Both the position numbers and the translations under genes were made by a program. The notes beneath the pieces were generated by a model. The model saw only the letters and a program-made list of their open reading frames with translations. It ran no database searches and was not told where the DNA came from. This document shows, piece by piece, positions 16,082 through 23,577 of a DNA stretch of 42,459 bases; positions within the stretch are counted from its first letter, which is position 1, and every line of letters begins with the position of its first letter. Origin of the DNA: an uncultured Lachnospiraceae bacterium (GTDB taxonomy: Bacteria; Bacillota; Clostridia; Lachnospirales; Lachnospiraceae); contig CAJTSD010000031.1 in NCBI GenBank assembly GCA_910578795.1, positions 1 through 42,459 on the forward strand, given 5' to 3'.

Positions 16082-17821
16082 TTACCCTTGCGCCAACTGC
16101 AAATCATACAGCTTTTTATACATCCCCCCAAGCCGCAAAAGCTCCTGATGCGTTCCGCTCTCCTGAATCTCCCCCTGGTGCATCACCATAATCTTATCCG
16201 CATGCTGAATCGTCGAAAGCCTGTGCGCCACCATAATCGTCGTCCTGCCCTCCATGAGCGTTTCAAGTGCCTGCGTAATCAGCTGCTCCGTTTCCGTATC
16301 AATATTCGCGGTTGCCTCATCAAGTACCAAAATCGTCGGATCATAGGCAAGCGTGCGCGCAAACGAAAGGAGCTGCCGCTGTCCCGCGGAAAGCGTACTG
16401 CCGCGTTCCGTCACCGGTTCGTCAAAACCGTGCGGCAGCTTCCCGATAAACGTGTCCGCGTGCACAACCTGCGCCGCGCGCTCCACGTCCGCCTGAGAAA
16501 CCGCCTCATTCCCCAACGAAATATTTCCCCGAATATCCCCCGTAAACAAAAACACGTCCTGCTGCACCTGCCCGATTGCACGCCGCAGCACATCTTTGTC
16601 AATCTCCTTGATATTGACGCCGTCAATCAGAATTTCGCCGCGCTGCACGTCATAATAACGCCCGATTAAATTCAGTATGGAGGTCTTCCCCGCACCCGTC
16701 GCTCCCACAAATGCCGCCTTTTCTCCGGGCGCGATGCAAAAGCTCACGTCCTTTAAAATATAATCGTCCTTTTCATACGCAAACCAAACATGGCGAAATT
16801 CAATCTGCCCCAAAATCTCCACAGGCTTTGGATACTTTGGATTGACAATCTCACGCTCCACATCTAAAATCGAAAAGATTTTCTCCGCGGAGGCAAGCGA
16901 GGACTGCAGCGTTCCAAACTGCTCCGCCAACTCCTGAATCGGCTCGAAAAACGAACTGATATAGTTGATAAACACAAACAGCGTGCCAAGCGAAACCGTT
17001 CCCGCAAGCACCGACGCGCTGCCCTGCCCGATGACAATTACCATCGCGAACACCGACATCATGTAAATCGCCGGACGGAAAACGGCAAACGTCAGAACCT
17101 CGCGCCAATTTGCCCGGAAAAGCTGCCCGCTCTTCCACTCAAATTCCTGATACTTCTCCTTTTCCCGCGCAAAAATCTGAATCAGCTTCATGCCGGAAAG
17201 ATGCTCCGACAAAAAGGTGTTTAATTCCGTAATCCGCGTGCGCGTAATGCGGTACGCCTTTCTTGACAGATAGCGGAAAAAGAACGTCAGTGCGGTAACA
17301 AACGGCAGAAGGAGAAACGAATACAACGCCATACGCACGTCAATCGAAAGCATCACTACCGCAAATCCGATGATTTTCACCGTATTTTTAAACAGCTTTG
17401 CCAAAATCTGCGAAAACAACTCATTGACCGCCTCCGTATCATTTGACACCCGCGTGACCAGCTTGCCGACAGGCTGCGTATTAAAAAAGCGCACGGAAAG
17501 ACTGTGAATATGCGCAAAGACCTCCTCGCGCATTTTGTAAATAATGGACTGCCCGACATTCTGCAAAATCCACGTGTTGGACGCGTTAAAAACAAAGCCG
17601 AGAAACAGCATCAGCGCATAGAGCGCCCCCGCGCGCAAAATCCCCCGATACGCCGCATGCGCGTCAAATCCCGCCTGCCCGAACCCGCCGATATAATCGT
17701 CAATCGCATTCCCAATAATAATCGGTTTGTATAACTCCACGCCAATCAGCGCGACAACAAGCACGCAGGCAAGCATCATCAGCCATTTATGCGGTTTTAA
17801 GTATGTCATTAGCCGTTTCAT
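16082..17821 (-). CDS. ABC exporter half-transporter, catalytic-Walker-B subunit
   Basis: A 579-residue half-transporter with six N-terminal membrane helices (about residues 10-300) and a C-terminal nucleotide-binding domain: Walker A VGATGAGKTS, signature LSAGQ, Walker B VLDEATANID, switch MVAHRLS. The Walker B keeps the catalytic Glu, but the signature has Ala where Gly is usual (LSGGQ). Its upstream partner at 18091-19854 shows the opposite changes. This is the pattern of heterodimeric exporters such as TM287/288 or BmrCD, likely for drugs or lipids. GGAGG precedes the ATG. The 269-bp gap to the partner holds the hairpin array. Confidence 0.92.
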   Translation of the reverse strand: MKRLMTYLKPHKWLMMLACVLVVALIGVELYKPIIIGNAIDDYIGGFGQAGFDAHAAYRGILRAGALYALMLFLGFVFNASNTWILQNVGQSIIYKMREEVFAHIHSLSVRFFNTQPVGKLVTRVSNDTEAVNELFSQILAKLFKNTVKIIGFAVVMLSIDVRMALYSFLLLPFVTALTFFFRYLSRKAYRITRTRITELNTFLSEHLSGMKLIQIFAREKEKYQEFEWKSGQLFRANWREVLTFAVFRPAIYMMSVFAMVIVIGQGSASVLAGTVSLGTLFVFINYISSFFEPIQELAEQFGTLQSSLASAEKIFSILDVEREIVNPKYPKPVEILGQIEFRHVWFAYEKDDYILKDVSFCIAPGEKAAFVGATGAGKTSILNLIGRYYDVQRGEILIDGVNIKEIDKDVLRRAIGQVQQDVFLFTGDIRGNISLGNEAVSQADVERAAQVVHADTFIGKLPHGFDEPVTERGSTLSAGQRQLLSFARTLAYDPTILVLDEATANIDTETEQLITQALETLMEGRTTIMVAHRLSTIQHADKIMVMHQGEIQESGTHQELLRLGGMYKKLYDLQLAQG

Positions 17822-17834
17822 TTTAATCCTCCAT

Positions 17835-18096
17835 GCCGCCTTTGGCGGCTCAATAGAAATGAAAAACGCAACGCCCTATATTGCGTTTTTCCTGTGTGAA
17901 ACTTAATACTTCTTAGGTAGCGTCTAAATCGAATTTTATTCGATTTGCTGCCTTAGAAGTATTTTTCACACTTTCCAGTCATGCTGCCTCAGCAGCACAA
18001 ACAATCTGTGAAGAACGCTGCCCTTGCGTTCTTCTGTGTGAAGCTTTAGATTTTCTTAGCGGGCGTCTTTTGACCGCTTAGAAAATCTCTTCACAC
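17835..18096 (-). repeat. Tandem three-hairpin array between the two ABC exporter genes
   Basis: Two units each contain three hairpins in the same order. Distal unit: H1 18036-18096 (GTGTGAAG/CTTCACAC ends, inner 15-bp AGATTTTCTTAGCGG stem), H2 18010-18034 (GAAGAACGC/GCGTTCTTC), H3 17983-17996 (GCTGC/GCAGC). Proximal unit: H1 17894-17971 (GTGTGAAA/TTTCACAC ends, then a long ATACTTCTTAGG... stem and an AAATCGAA/TTCGATTT tip), H2 17861-17891 (11-bp stem), H3 17835-17849 (GCCGCC/GGCGGC). The first arm overlaps the TGA stop of the upstream gene. Arm sequences differ between units although structure is kept. Confidence 0.8.
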
Positions 18097-19854
18097 TTCC
18101 TCCATGCCAGCCAGATTTTTCTGCGCCTCCAGCTGCTGTTTCTCAAACATGTCCCTGTAAATACCGCCGAGCGCCATCAACTCCTGATGATTGCCGCATT
18201 CCTTTGCCTCTCCGTCCTCCAAAACCAAAATCGTATCGGCATTTTGTATCGTGGAAATGCGGTGTGCAATTAAGATTGTCGTTTTCCCGCGCCTGTTTTC
18301 CTTTAAATTGTGCAGAATCTGCTCCTCCGTATCCGTATCCACCGCCGAAAGCGCGTCGTCCAAAATCAAGATCGGCGCATTCTTTTTGATAGCCCTTGCA
18401 ATTGAACTTCTCTGCTTCTGACCACCGGAAAGCGTAACGCCCCGCTCCCCTACAATCGTTTCGTACCCGTCGGGAAACGCAATGATGTTGTCGTGGATAC
18501 ATGCCGTCTTTGTCGCGCGGACGATTTCCTCCATTTTGGCATCATCTGTTCCGAATGCAATGTTGGATTTTAACGTATCGGAAAACAGAAAATTGTCCTG
18601 CGGCACATACGCAATGTTTTCGCGCAGCGACTTGAGCGAAATATCATTGATGTCCGTTCCGTCAATAAAAATCATGCCCCGTTTCGTTTGATAAAGATGC
18701 AGCAAAAGATTGACCATGGTCGATTTGCCGTTTCCCGTCCGTCCGATCACCGCAAGCGTCGTCCCCGCCTTGATGTTTAGGCTGATGTCCTTTAACGTTG
18801 GCTCACTGTGCCCTCTATGGAGAAACGTCAGGTGATTGAGGCGGATATTTCCTTTGATTTCGCTTACCTCCTCAACATCACGATTGTCCGCAATTTCGGG
18901 CTGTGCCGCAAAAACCTCCTGTATCCGGCGAATCCCCGCACCGCCCTGCGAGAACATGTTGATTGCCTCGCCGCAGGCAATCATGGGCCACACAAGCATG
19001 GTAATATATTGATGAAACGCGACAAAGCGCCCAATCGTAATTTCCCCCGCAAGCGCAAGAACCCCGCCGTAAAGCAGCGTAATCAGACTGCTGATGCCGA
19101 TTACCACGTCCAAAAGCGGCATGACAACCGCCTCCATTTTGGCAATCCCTAAATTTTTCTTTTTTGCCTTCGCGTTGGCTTTGGCAAACGCACGGATTTG
19201 CGCGCGCTCCTGCACAAACGCTTTCACGACGCGCACACCCGAAAAACTCTCCTGCACAAAGTCTGTCAGTTCCGAAACCGCCTCCTGCCGCTCCAAAAAC
19301 CGCTTCTGCATGATGTTCCCATAATACAACTCACCCACCGCAATAAAAAACATCGGAACGATTGCCGCAAGCGTCAGCTTTACATTGACATAAATCATCA
19401 TCTGCCCAATCACCATCACTGTCATGACAATCGCGTCAAACGCCGCAATCACCGCGGGTCCGATTGCCATGCGCACGGCGTTCAAATCACTGGTAAAACG
19501 TGTCATCAGATCGCCTGTTTTATGCTCATTATAATATTCCACGTCAAGCGTTTCCAAATGGGCAAACATGTCGTCACGGATTTCCCGCTCAATCGAGCGC
19601 GCCGCACCGAACAGAAAATAACGCCACAAAAAACGCCCGATTGTAAGCGTCAGTCCGATTGACAAAATAATCACAATATTATGCCACACACCGCGCAAAT
19701 CCATCGTATGTGCCGCAAGCCCGTCCGTGATAACTCCGGTTGTCTTAGGAATGTACAGATTTGCAAAATCCAAAATAAACAGCGTAATAATCCCGCCGAT
19801 ATACTGCCATTTGTGGCGTTTTATGTATTTCCAGATAAATTGAAGCTGCTGCAC
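18091..19854 (-). CDS. ABC exporter half-transporter, degenerate-site subunit
   Basis: A 587-residue half-transporter: six-helix membrane domain (about 15-310), then Walker A GRTGNGKST, signature LSGGQKQRSSIARA, Walker B LILDDALSAVD and switch LIAHRIS. The residue after the Walker B Asp is Asp rather than the catalytic Glu, while the signature is canonical. Paired with the 579-residue gene this gives one consensus and one degenerate ATP site, the hallmark of heterodimeric exporters. The start is a GTG at 19854, with AGGAAAAAGA upstream. The stop codon lies inside the GTGTGAAG arm of the hairpin array. Confidence 0.92.
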   Translation of the reverse strand: MQQLQFIWKYIKRHKWQYIGGIITLFILDFANLYIPKTTGVITDGLAAHTMDLRGVWHNIVIILSIGLTLTIGRFLWRYFLFGAARSIEREIRDDMFAHLETLDVEYYNEHKTGDLMTRFTSDLNAVRMAIGPAVIAAFDAIVMTVMVIGQMMIYVNVKLTLAAIVPMFFIAVGELYYGNIMQKRFLERQEAVSELTDFVQESFSGVRVVKAFVQERAQIRAFAKANAKAKKKNLGIAKMEAVVMPLLDVVIGISSLITLLYGGVLALAGEITIGRFVAFHQYITMLVWPMIACGEAINMFSQGGAGIRRIQEVFAAQPEIADNRDVEEVSEIKGNIRLNHLTFLHRGHSEPTLKDISLNIKAGTTLAVIGRTGNGKSTMVNLLLHLYQTKRGMIFIDGTDINDISLKSLRENIAYVPQDNFLFSDTLKSNIAFGTDDAKMEEIVRATKTACIHDNIIAFPDGYETIVGERGVTLSGGQKQRSSIARAIKKNAPILILDDALSAVDTDTEEQILHNLKENRRGKTTILIAHRISTIQNADTILVLEDGEAKECGNHQELMALGGIYRDMFEKQQLEAQKNLAGMEEV

Positions 19855-19889
19855 TCTTTTTCCTGCCTTTCCGAAACTCCCGCAATCTT

Positions 19890-19936
19890 TAATAAGGGAA
19901 AAACAGCCTTTCGCATAGCCGCGCTCAGGCTGTTTT
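19890..19936 (-). terminator. Intrinsic terminator after the PD-(D/E)XK gene
   Basis: On the minus strand, AAAACAGCC (19928-19936) pairs with GGCTGTTTT (19900-19908) around a 19-nt loop, followed by a short T-run and CCCTTATT. It sits 20 nt after the stop codon of the gene at 19957. Confidence 0.75.
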
Positions 19937-19956
19937 GGAGATTTTTTAATGTGTTG

Positions 19957-20760
19957 TCAGACAACTGCCTCCACAAGTGTTTTGCCGTCCAACGCAATGA
20001 CCCGTAATCCCGTTTCTTTCTTTTTATTAAAGTTAAAGCTGAGCATATATCCCTTCTCTAAATGAAAATAATCCAAGTAATCCCTAAGCTGACGTTCCCC
20101 TCGTTCGTTATACTCGTTTCCATGCCATATCTTTAACTCAACTACAAACTGTTCGCCTTTGTAATCCACAACCACGTCGGTCCGTTTCATGTCCCTTGTC
20201 TGTGCCTCGAGATAGTAATTTCCCGTGCCGTTAATAATCGGTTTCAGATAGAGCAGGAAAAATTTCCGCCCGTAGTCTTCAACAAATTTTTCGTCGTTGT
20301 TGCCGTAAATATCGTTAAAATATTCCTCAAATTTCTGTATTACCAAATCCATGTCAAGTCTTTCCTTTTTAATGAACTGGTTTTTGCTGCATTCTGCATA
20401 TTGAAACACTTCGCTATGAACAGACTCTTTTGCAATAAACATATATAACATTCGCATTTCAAAGATGCGGTTTGAGATTGCAATCTGCCCGTTCTTATCC
20501 TTTAAAAAGCCAAACATCGTCCCGATACTGACGGATTTTATATCTAAATTGAACGGCATTTTTGCTCCCCGATATAAAATCTTTTCTATCACATCCCGCA
20601 AATCCGGAAACAAATCCAACTGCTTTACCATACTGTCAAAGAGCGGCGTACTTTCTTTCAGAAGTGCTTTCACCGCATTTGAAATTCCCTCCTTTGACCA
20701 AGCCTTATCAGCCGTTTCATTCCAGTCCTCCTTGTTGTTTCCCTTTTCCTTCCAAAACAT
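19957..20760 (-). CDS. PD-(D/E)XK nuclease-domain protein, probably 5'-truncated
   Basis: The 267 residues match the back half of the AAA-ATPase-like plus PD-(D/E)XK family common in Clostridia and Bacteroidetes. The nuclease core is visible as TD195 VVVDYKGEQFVVE208-L-K210, followed by RQLRDYLDYF and KGYMLSFNFNKKKE. The family is normally about 500-550 residues, with an N-terminal ATPase carrying a P-loop; that part is absent here. There is no ribosome site before the ATG at 20760, and the neighbours upstream are gene fragments. It is therefore probably a remnant, though the nuclease residues are intact. The family's function is unknown. Confidence 0.7.
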   Translation of the reverse strand: MFWKEKGNNKEDWNETADKAWSKEGISNAVKALLKESTPLFDSMVKQLDLFPDLRDVIEKILYRGAKMPFNLDIKSVSIGTMFGFLKDKNGQIAISNRIFEMRMLYMFIAKESVHSEVFQYAECSKNQFIKKERLDMDLVIQKFEEYFNDIYGNNDEKFVEDYGRKFFLLYLKPIINGTGNYYLEAQTRDMKRTDVVVDYKGEQFVVELKIWHGNEYNERGERQLRDYLDYFHLEKGYMLSFNFNKKKETGLRVIALDGKTLVEAVV

Positions 20761-20778
20761 TTTCTGACTGTATTTACA

Positions 20779-21027
20779 TCATTCTAACATGATACCCGCC
20801 ATATGTAAAGCAACGCATTTCGTATTACCGTCACCTTTCCTCCCGCCAAACGAAACCTCCGCAGACAAAAGCGACGCTGCGGCAATGCCCTCCGCTCCAA
20901 CGTAATTTCCGACAAAAAAGCCGTCCGCCACGGTAATCAGCGAAGTGAGCAGCATCGCAACAATAGCGGGCACCGAAAACCGCAGAATGGTTCCTGTCGT
21001 GTTTTGTCTAGTTTTTTCCAAATCCAT
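20779..21027 (-). pseudogene. MATE efflux pump, 5' fragment
   Basis: The start MDLEKTRQNTTGTILRFSVPAIVAMLLTSLITVADGFFVGNYVGAEGIAA is typical of the first 50 residues and first membrane helix of a MATE (NorM-like) pump. After GIAA the family pattern is lost, and the frame ends after 82 codons, against about 450 normally. AGGAGG stands 7 nt before the ATG at 21027, so the translation signal survives. The rest of the gene has been deleted. A different MATE piece lies at 40278-40737; whether both come from one ancestral gene is unknown. Confidence 0.75.
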
Positions 21028-21034
21028 AATAAAA

Positions 21035-21083
21035 CCTCCTGACATGATATTTTCTTTGAAACAAGAACTATCATATCAGGAGG
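21035..21083. promoter_or_regulatory. Near-perfect 15-bp inverted repeat over the MATE ribosome site
   Basis: CCTCCTGACATGATA (21035-21049) is complementary to TATCATATCAGGAGG (21069-21083) at 14 of 15 positions, with a 19-bp spacer. The proximal arm contains the ribosome-binding site of the MATE remnant, so in RNA the hairpin would hide it. It could instead be an operator. It may be a relic, since its gene is broken. Confidence 0.5.
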
Positions 21084-21179
21084 TCAAAATATAAACTTCT
21101 GAATTTGTGCTTTTTAAAAAGTCAATTTCAGTACCGCCTCTTGTCTTTTGGGAACTTCATTTTGTTGAAACCAGCCAAA

Positions 21180-21410
21180 CTACGATTTCACCGGCAGACA
21201 AATATCCAGCTCCATATACCCCGATTTTTCATCTACCATACGGTAAATGTCAAACACGCTCTCCCCCGTCTGCTCCTTAAACATTCTGCTGAAATGATAC
21301 TTGGAAAAATGACAGTGCGCCGCGACTTCTTCCACCGACAGCTCCTCGCCGATATGTTGCAAAATATAATCAATCGCATGGCTGACTGTTTCGTTTGTAA
21401 TCGTAACCAT
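21180..21410 (-). pseudogene. AraC-type regulator remnant
   Basis: The 76 residues contain the first AraC helix-turn-helix (AIDYILQHIGEELSVEEVAAHCHFSKYHFSRMFKEQTGESVFDIYR). They then jump in frame to VDEKSGYMELDICLPVKS, which resembles the end of a GyrI-like effector domain. AraC-GyrI proteins are about 280-300 residues, so some 200 residues appear to be missing by an internal deletion. AAAGGAA lies upstream of the ATG. It sits beside the MATE fragment, a pairing seen in drug-response loci. Confidence 0.65.
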
Positions 21411-21464
21411 TCATTATTCCTTTCAATTGTCTTCTATCAATATCTTTGGTATATAACTCCACGA

Positions 21465-21623
21465 TTACCGGCATCTACAACACAACTCATACAATTTTTG
21501 ACAATATAAATCATCTTCTAAATCATCATCAAATTGGATTCCTTTTAAAAACAAAAGCAAATTTTTCACTTTATATTCCGGAAGCTTATCAATAATCTGT
21601 TTCGCCTGTTCTCTTTCACTCAT
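21465..21623 (-). CDS. Small acidic protein (52 aa), possible antitoxin-like family
   Basis: A 52-codon frame starts MSEREQAKQIIDKLPEYKV and continues KNLLLFLKGIQFDDDLEDDLYCQKLYELCCRCR. The opening resembles short Clostridial proteins often found with toxin genes (a helix, a PEYK turn, then a hydrophobic helix and an acidic DDxxC segment). Those are usually about 70 residues, so this one may end early. An extended -10 box lies upstream, but the ribosome site is weak. No toxin gene follows. The assignment is tentative. Confidence 0.45.
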   Translation of the reverse strand: MSEREQAKQIIDKLPEYKVKNLLLFLKGIQFDDDLEDDLYCQKLYELCCRCR

Positions 21624-21655
21624 ATACTGTCACATTCTTTCCTATCAATAATTCT

Positions 21656-21661
21656 ATTATA
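21656..21661 (-). promoter_or_regulatory. Extended -10 box upstream of the 52-aa ORF
   Basis: On the minus strand TGCTATAAT gives an extended -10 with a perfect TATAAT, 33 bp before the start codon. The -35 region (TTTATT at 16 bp) is poor, as is common for extended -10 promoters. Confidence 0.5.
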
Positions 21662-21724
21662 GCAAACATGCATCTCAAATAAAAAGAACTTTTGCAAACT
21701 TTTCATTTTTCATCATCATCGCTG

Positions 21725-22495
21725 CTATATACCCTTGCTCCCTATCCGAAAATCAAACACATCTTCCCTGCAAAAAAGCTGCGACCACCGCGCGGAAATC
21801 AGCTTTGCATAATCCAAATACTGCAGCCCATAGTTTCCAAGCGCATACCCGTCGTTCAGTTCCAAAAAAACGGTCTGCTCCCTCCCGTCCTTAAGCGCCA
21901 CCGCAAAATCAATGCTGCACCCCATCGGACGGTCGGGAATTGTCAGAAACGCCTCCACCACTTCATCTACAACCTTCGGGTTATAATTGTAATGATAATC
22001 CCCCTTATACGGACGAATGTCAACTAATCTGTCATACACCATAAATCCGCGCCACTCCCGTTTCAGGTCCAGCACGTCGCTGCAAATCACCTCGTAATTC
22101 TCATAGCAGCTTCCACACCCAATCAGATCCTTTGGTCCGTTTACCACCACGCCCGTAAACGCCTTATCCTTAACCGGTTTTACGAAAACACCCCACTTAT
22201 CGGGATTTGCATTGATTGCGTCAATCGTGTCCGTCCAAATCCTGCGCCCCATAAACGGTTTTAGCGCGTCCGGATAATCCTCACACGACGAAGTTATGCC
22301 AAATTTATGGAAAATCGTCTGCACCTGCGCAATATAATCCAAAACAATGTCCTCGTCCGTCACCGTACCATAAATTTCATCAATCGTTTTATATTTCACA
22401 ATCTCCGCGCCCATCTCCCGAAATCCCATAACGGCATGTGCGATATTCGCGGAATGATACTCCCCGTTGCTCCTGACTTTCGCGTATATTACCAT
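21725..22495 (-). CDS. R2K-like ATP-grasp domain protein
   Basis: This 256-residue protein resembles the small ATP-grasp proteins annotated DUF4343 or R2K. Recognisable parts are the ATP-contact Lys segments (WGVFVKPVKDKAFTGVVV), LKREWRGFMVYDRLVDIRPY, MGCSIDFAVAL, and the metal-binding VFLELNDGYALGNYGL. ATP-grasp enzymes join a carboxylate to an amine or thiol through an acyl-phosphate. The acceptor is unknown here, and the neighbours (gene remnants and an AraC regulator) give no clue. Published contexts of R2K proteins include phage and conflict systems, but none is present nearby. Confidence 0.8.
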   Translation of the reverse strand: MVIYAKVRSNGEYHSANIAHAVMGFREMGAEIVKYKTIDEIYGTVTDEDIVLDYIAQVQTIFHKFGITSSCEDYPDALKPFMGRRIWTDTIDAINANPDKWGVFVKPVKDKAFTGVVVNGPKDLIGCGSCYENYEVICSDVLDLKREWRGFMVYDRLVDIRPYKGDYHYNYNPKVVDEVVEAFLTIPDRPMGCSIDFAVALKDGREQTVFLELNDGYALGNYGLQYLDYAKLISARWSQLFCREDVFDFRIGSKGI

Positions 22496-22562
22496 ATCCT
22501 GTCAATCCCTTTCCAAAAACATATTACCCATCAGCCACTTTTGCATATAAGAATTATAAACC

Positions 22563-22635
22563 GTTACTGTTCACTGCGTTCCAGTAACAGATAAAAATCC
22601 ATGCAATATTTGCTTCGCCAATGGATTTTTATCTG
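22563..22635. repeat. TTACTG...CAGTAA dyad repeat, copy 2, plus 15-bp perfect hairpin
   Basis: The 26-bp dyad at 22563-22588 matches copy 1 (10928-10953) at 22 of 26 bases. It adjoins a perfect 15-bp stem (CAGATAAAAATCCAT 22588-22602 with its complement at 22621-22635, 18-nt loop). It lies between divergent genes, so it cannot be a terminator for either. The rest of 22496-22787 holds the promoter at 22698 and a possible -10 (22553-22558) for the ATP-grasp gene, whose -35 position falls within the dyad. Confidence 0.65.
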
Positions 22636-22697
22636 GCTGCGATTCGTTTTCTCACATCATAAACCTTCCCTCCAGCACTTGTCAATCTTACCATACA

Positions 22698-22726
22698 TTG
22701 CAAAAGCACCCCATTTATGATACAAT
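22698..22726 (+). promoter_or_regulatory. Promoter of the AraC-family gene
   Basis: TTGCAA (22698-22703) and TACAAT (22721-22726) are 17 bp apart, 61 bp before the start codon. Confidence 0.6.
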
Positions 22727-22787
22727 CACCCTAACAATCGAGTGGGCAAATAAGCTACTCACCATAAAAAACCGGAGGAATACGCCT

Positions 22788-23543
22788 ATGAGATTATTAC
22801 AGGAATGGTACACCCAGGAAACCTTAGACAGTGAAGAAGAAAAATTTCACCGCCCGCTCAGCGACGAGCAGCTCTTTTTCCACGCAGTCAGCTCCGGCGA
22901 CATCGACTTCGTGCGGCAAAACTGCAAGGAAAAGAAATTTATCGAAACGGACGGCGTCGGTCTTTTGTCCCGCGACGACGTGACCAACCTCAAATACCAC
23001 TTTGTCATCACGACAGCGTTCGTGACAAGACTCTGCGTCGAGGCAGGCATGGAGCTGGAACAGGCATTTCGACTAAGCGATTTCTACATTCTCAAGCTTG
23101 ACAGCCTGAACACCACTGCGTCTGTCGCAGAGCTCCATGACCGCATGGTTCTTGATTTCACCGGAAAAATGCGCTTTTTAATCCGAAATCAAGGCGCATC
23201 AAAGCCCATTATCACCTGCATTGATTACATTTACGCCCACATCACGGAGCGAATTACAATTGAAGACCTCGCCGAATATACCGGTCTCTCCGCAAGCTAC
23301 CTCTCCCGTCTTTTCAAAAAAGAAACCGGCGTGTCGGTAAGCGATTACGTGCGTGAAAAGAAAATTGAAAAAGCGCAGCACTTATTAAAATACTGCGACT
23401 ACAGTTTAATCGAAATTGCAAATTACCTGTCGTTTTCTTCCCAAAGCCATTTCATACAACTTTTTAAAGAATTTACCGGCATGACGCCCAAAAAATACCG
23501 CGACCTCCACTCCCGCGCGACTTGGAATGTAACAACCGAGTAG
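22788..23543 (+). CDS. AraC-family transcriptional regulator
   Basis: A 251-residue protein with a helical N-terminal region of about 150 residues (no cupin signature visible) and a C-terminal double helix-turn-helix: ITIEDLAEYTGLSASYLSRLFKKETG and YSLIEIANYLSFSSQSHFIQLFKEFTGMTPKKYRD. It resembles the YSIRK/two-component-associated AraC type that carries SGDIDFVRQN-like sequences. The start is the ATG at 22788, 9 nt after GGAGG; an in-frame ATG at 22698 lies within the promoter. It converges on the GH3 gene, 34 bp away, and is a candidate regulator of the beta-glucan operon. Confidence 0.88.
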   Translation: MRLLQEWYTQETLDSEEEKFHRPLSDEQLFFHAVSSGDIDFVRQNCKEKKFIETDGVGLLSRDDVTNLKYHFVITTAFVTRLCVEAGMELEQAFRLSDFYILKLDSLNTTASVAELHDRMVLDFTGKMRFLIRNQGASKPIITCIDYIYAHITERITIEDLAEYTGLSASYLSRLFKKETGVSVSDYVREKKIEKAQHLLKYCDYSLIEIANYLSFSSQSHFIQLFKEFTGMTPKKYRDLHSRATWNVTTE

Positions 23544-23577
23544 GCGGAAACAGAAATCAAACGGCAGGAAGAATTAC

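Noticed and set aside
13736..18096. Repeated GTGTGAA/TTCACAC ends as a CRISPR array or transposon ends
   Set aside because: Spacing and spacer lengths are irregular, no target-site duplications or transposase are visible, and inner sequences are themselves self-complementary. A hairpin repeat family fits better.
11088..19662. Long plus-strand frames opposite hydF, hydG, the HD-GYP gene and the ABC exporter genes
   Set aside because: They are antisense to genes with full domain signatures, have no ribosome sites and show no recognisable families.
19957..23543. Truncated PD-(D/E)XK protein, 52-aa ORF, ATP-grasp protein and AraC regulator as a new defence system
   Set aside because: The nuclease lacks its ATPase half, the genes are separated by remnants and divergent promoters, and there is no operon-like arrangement.
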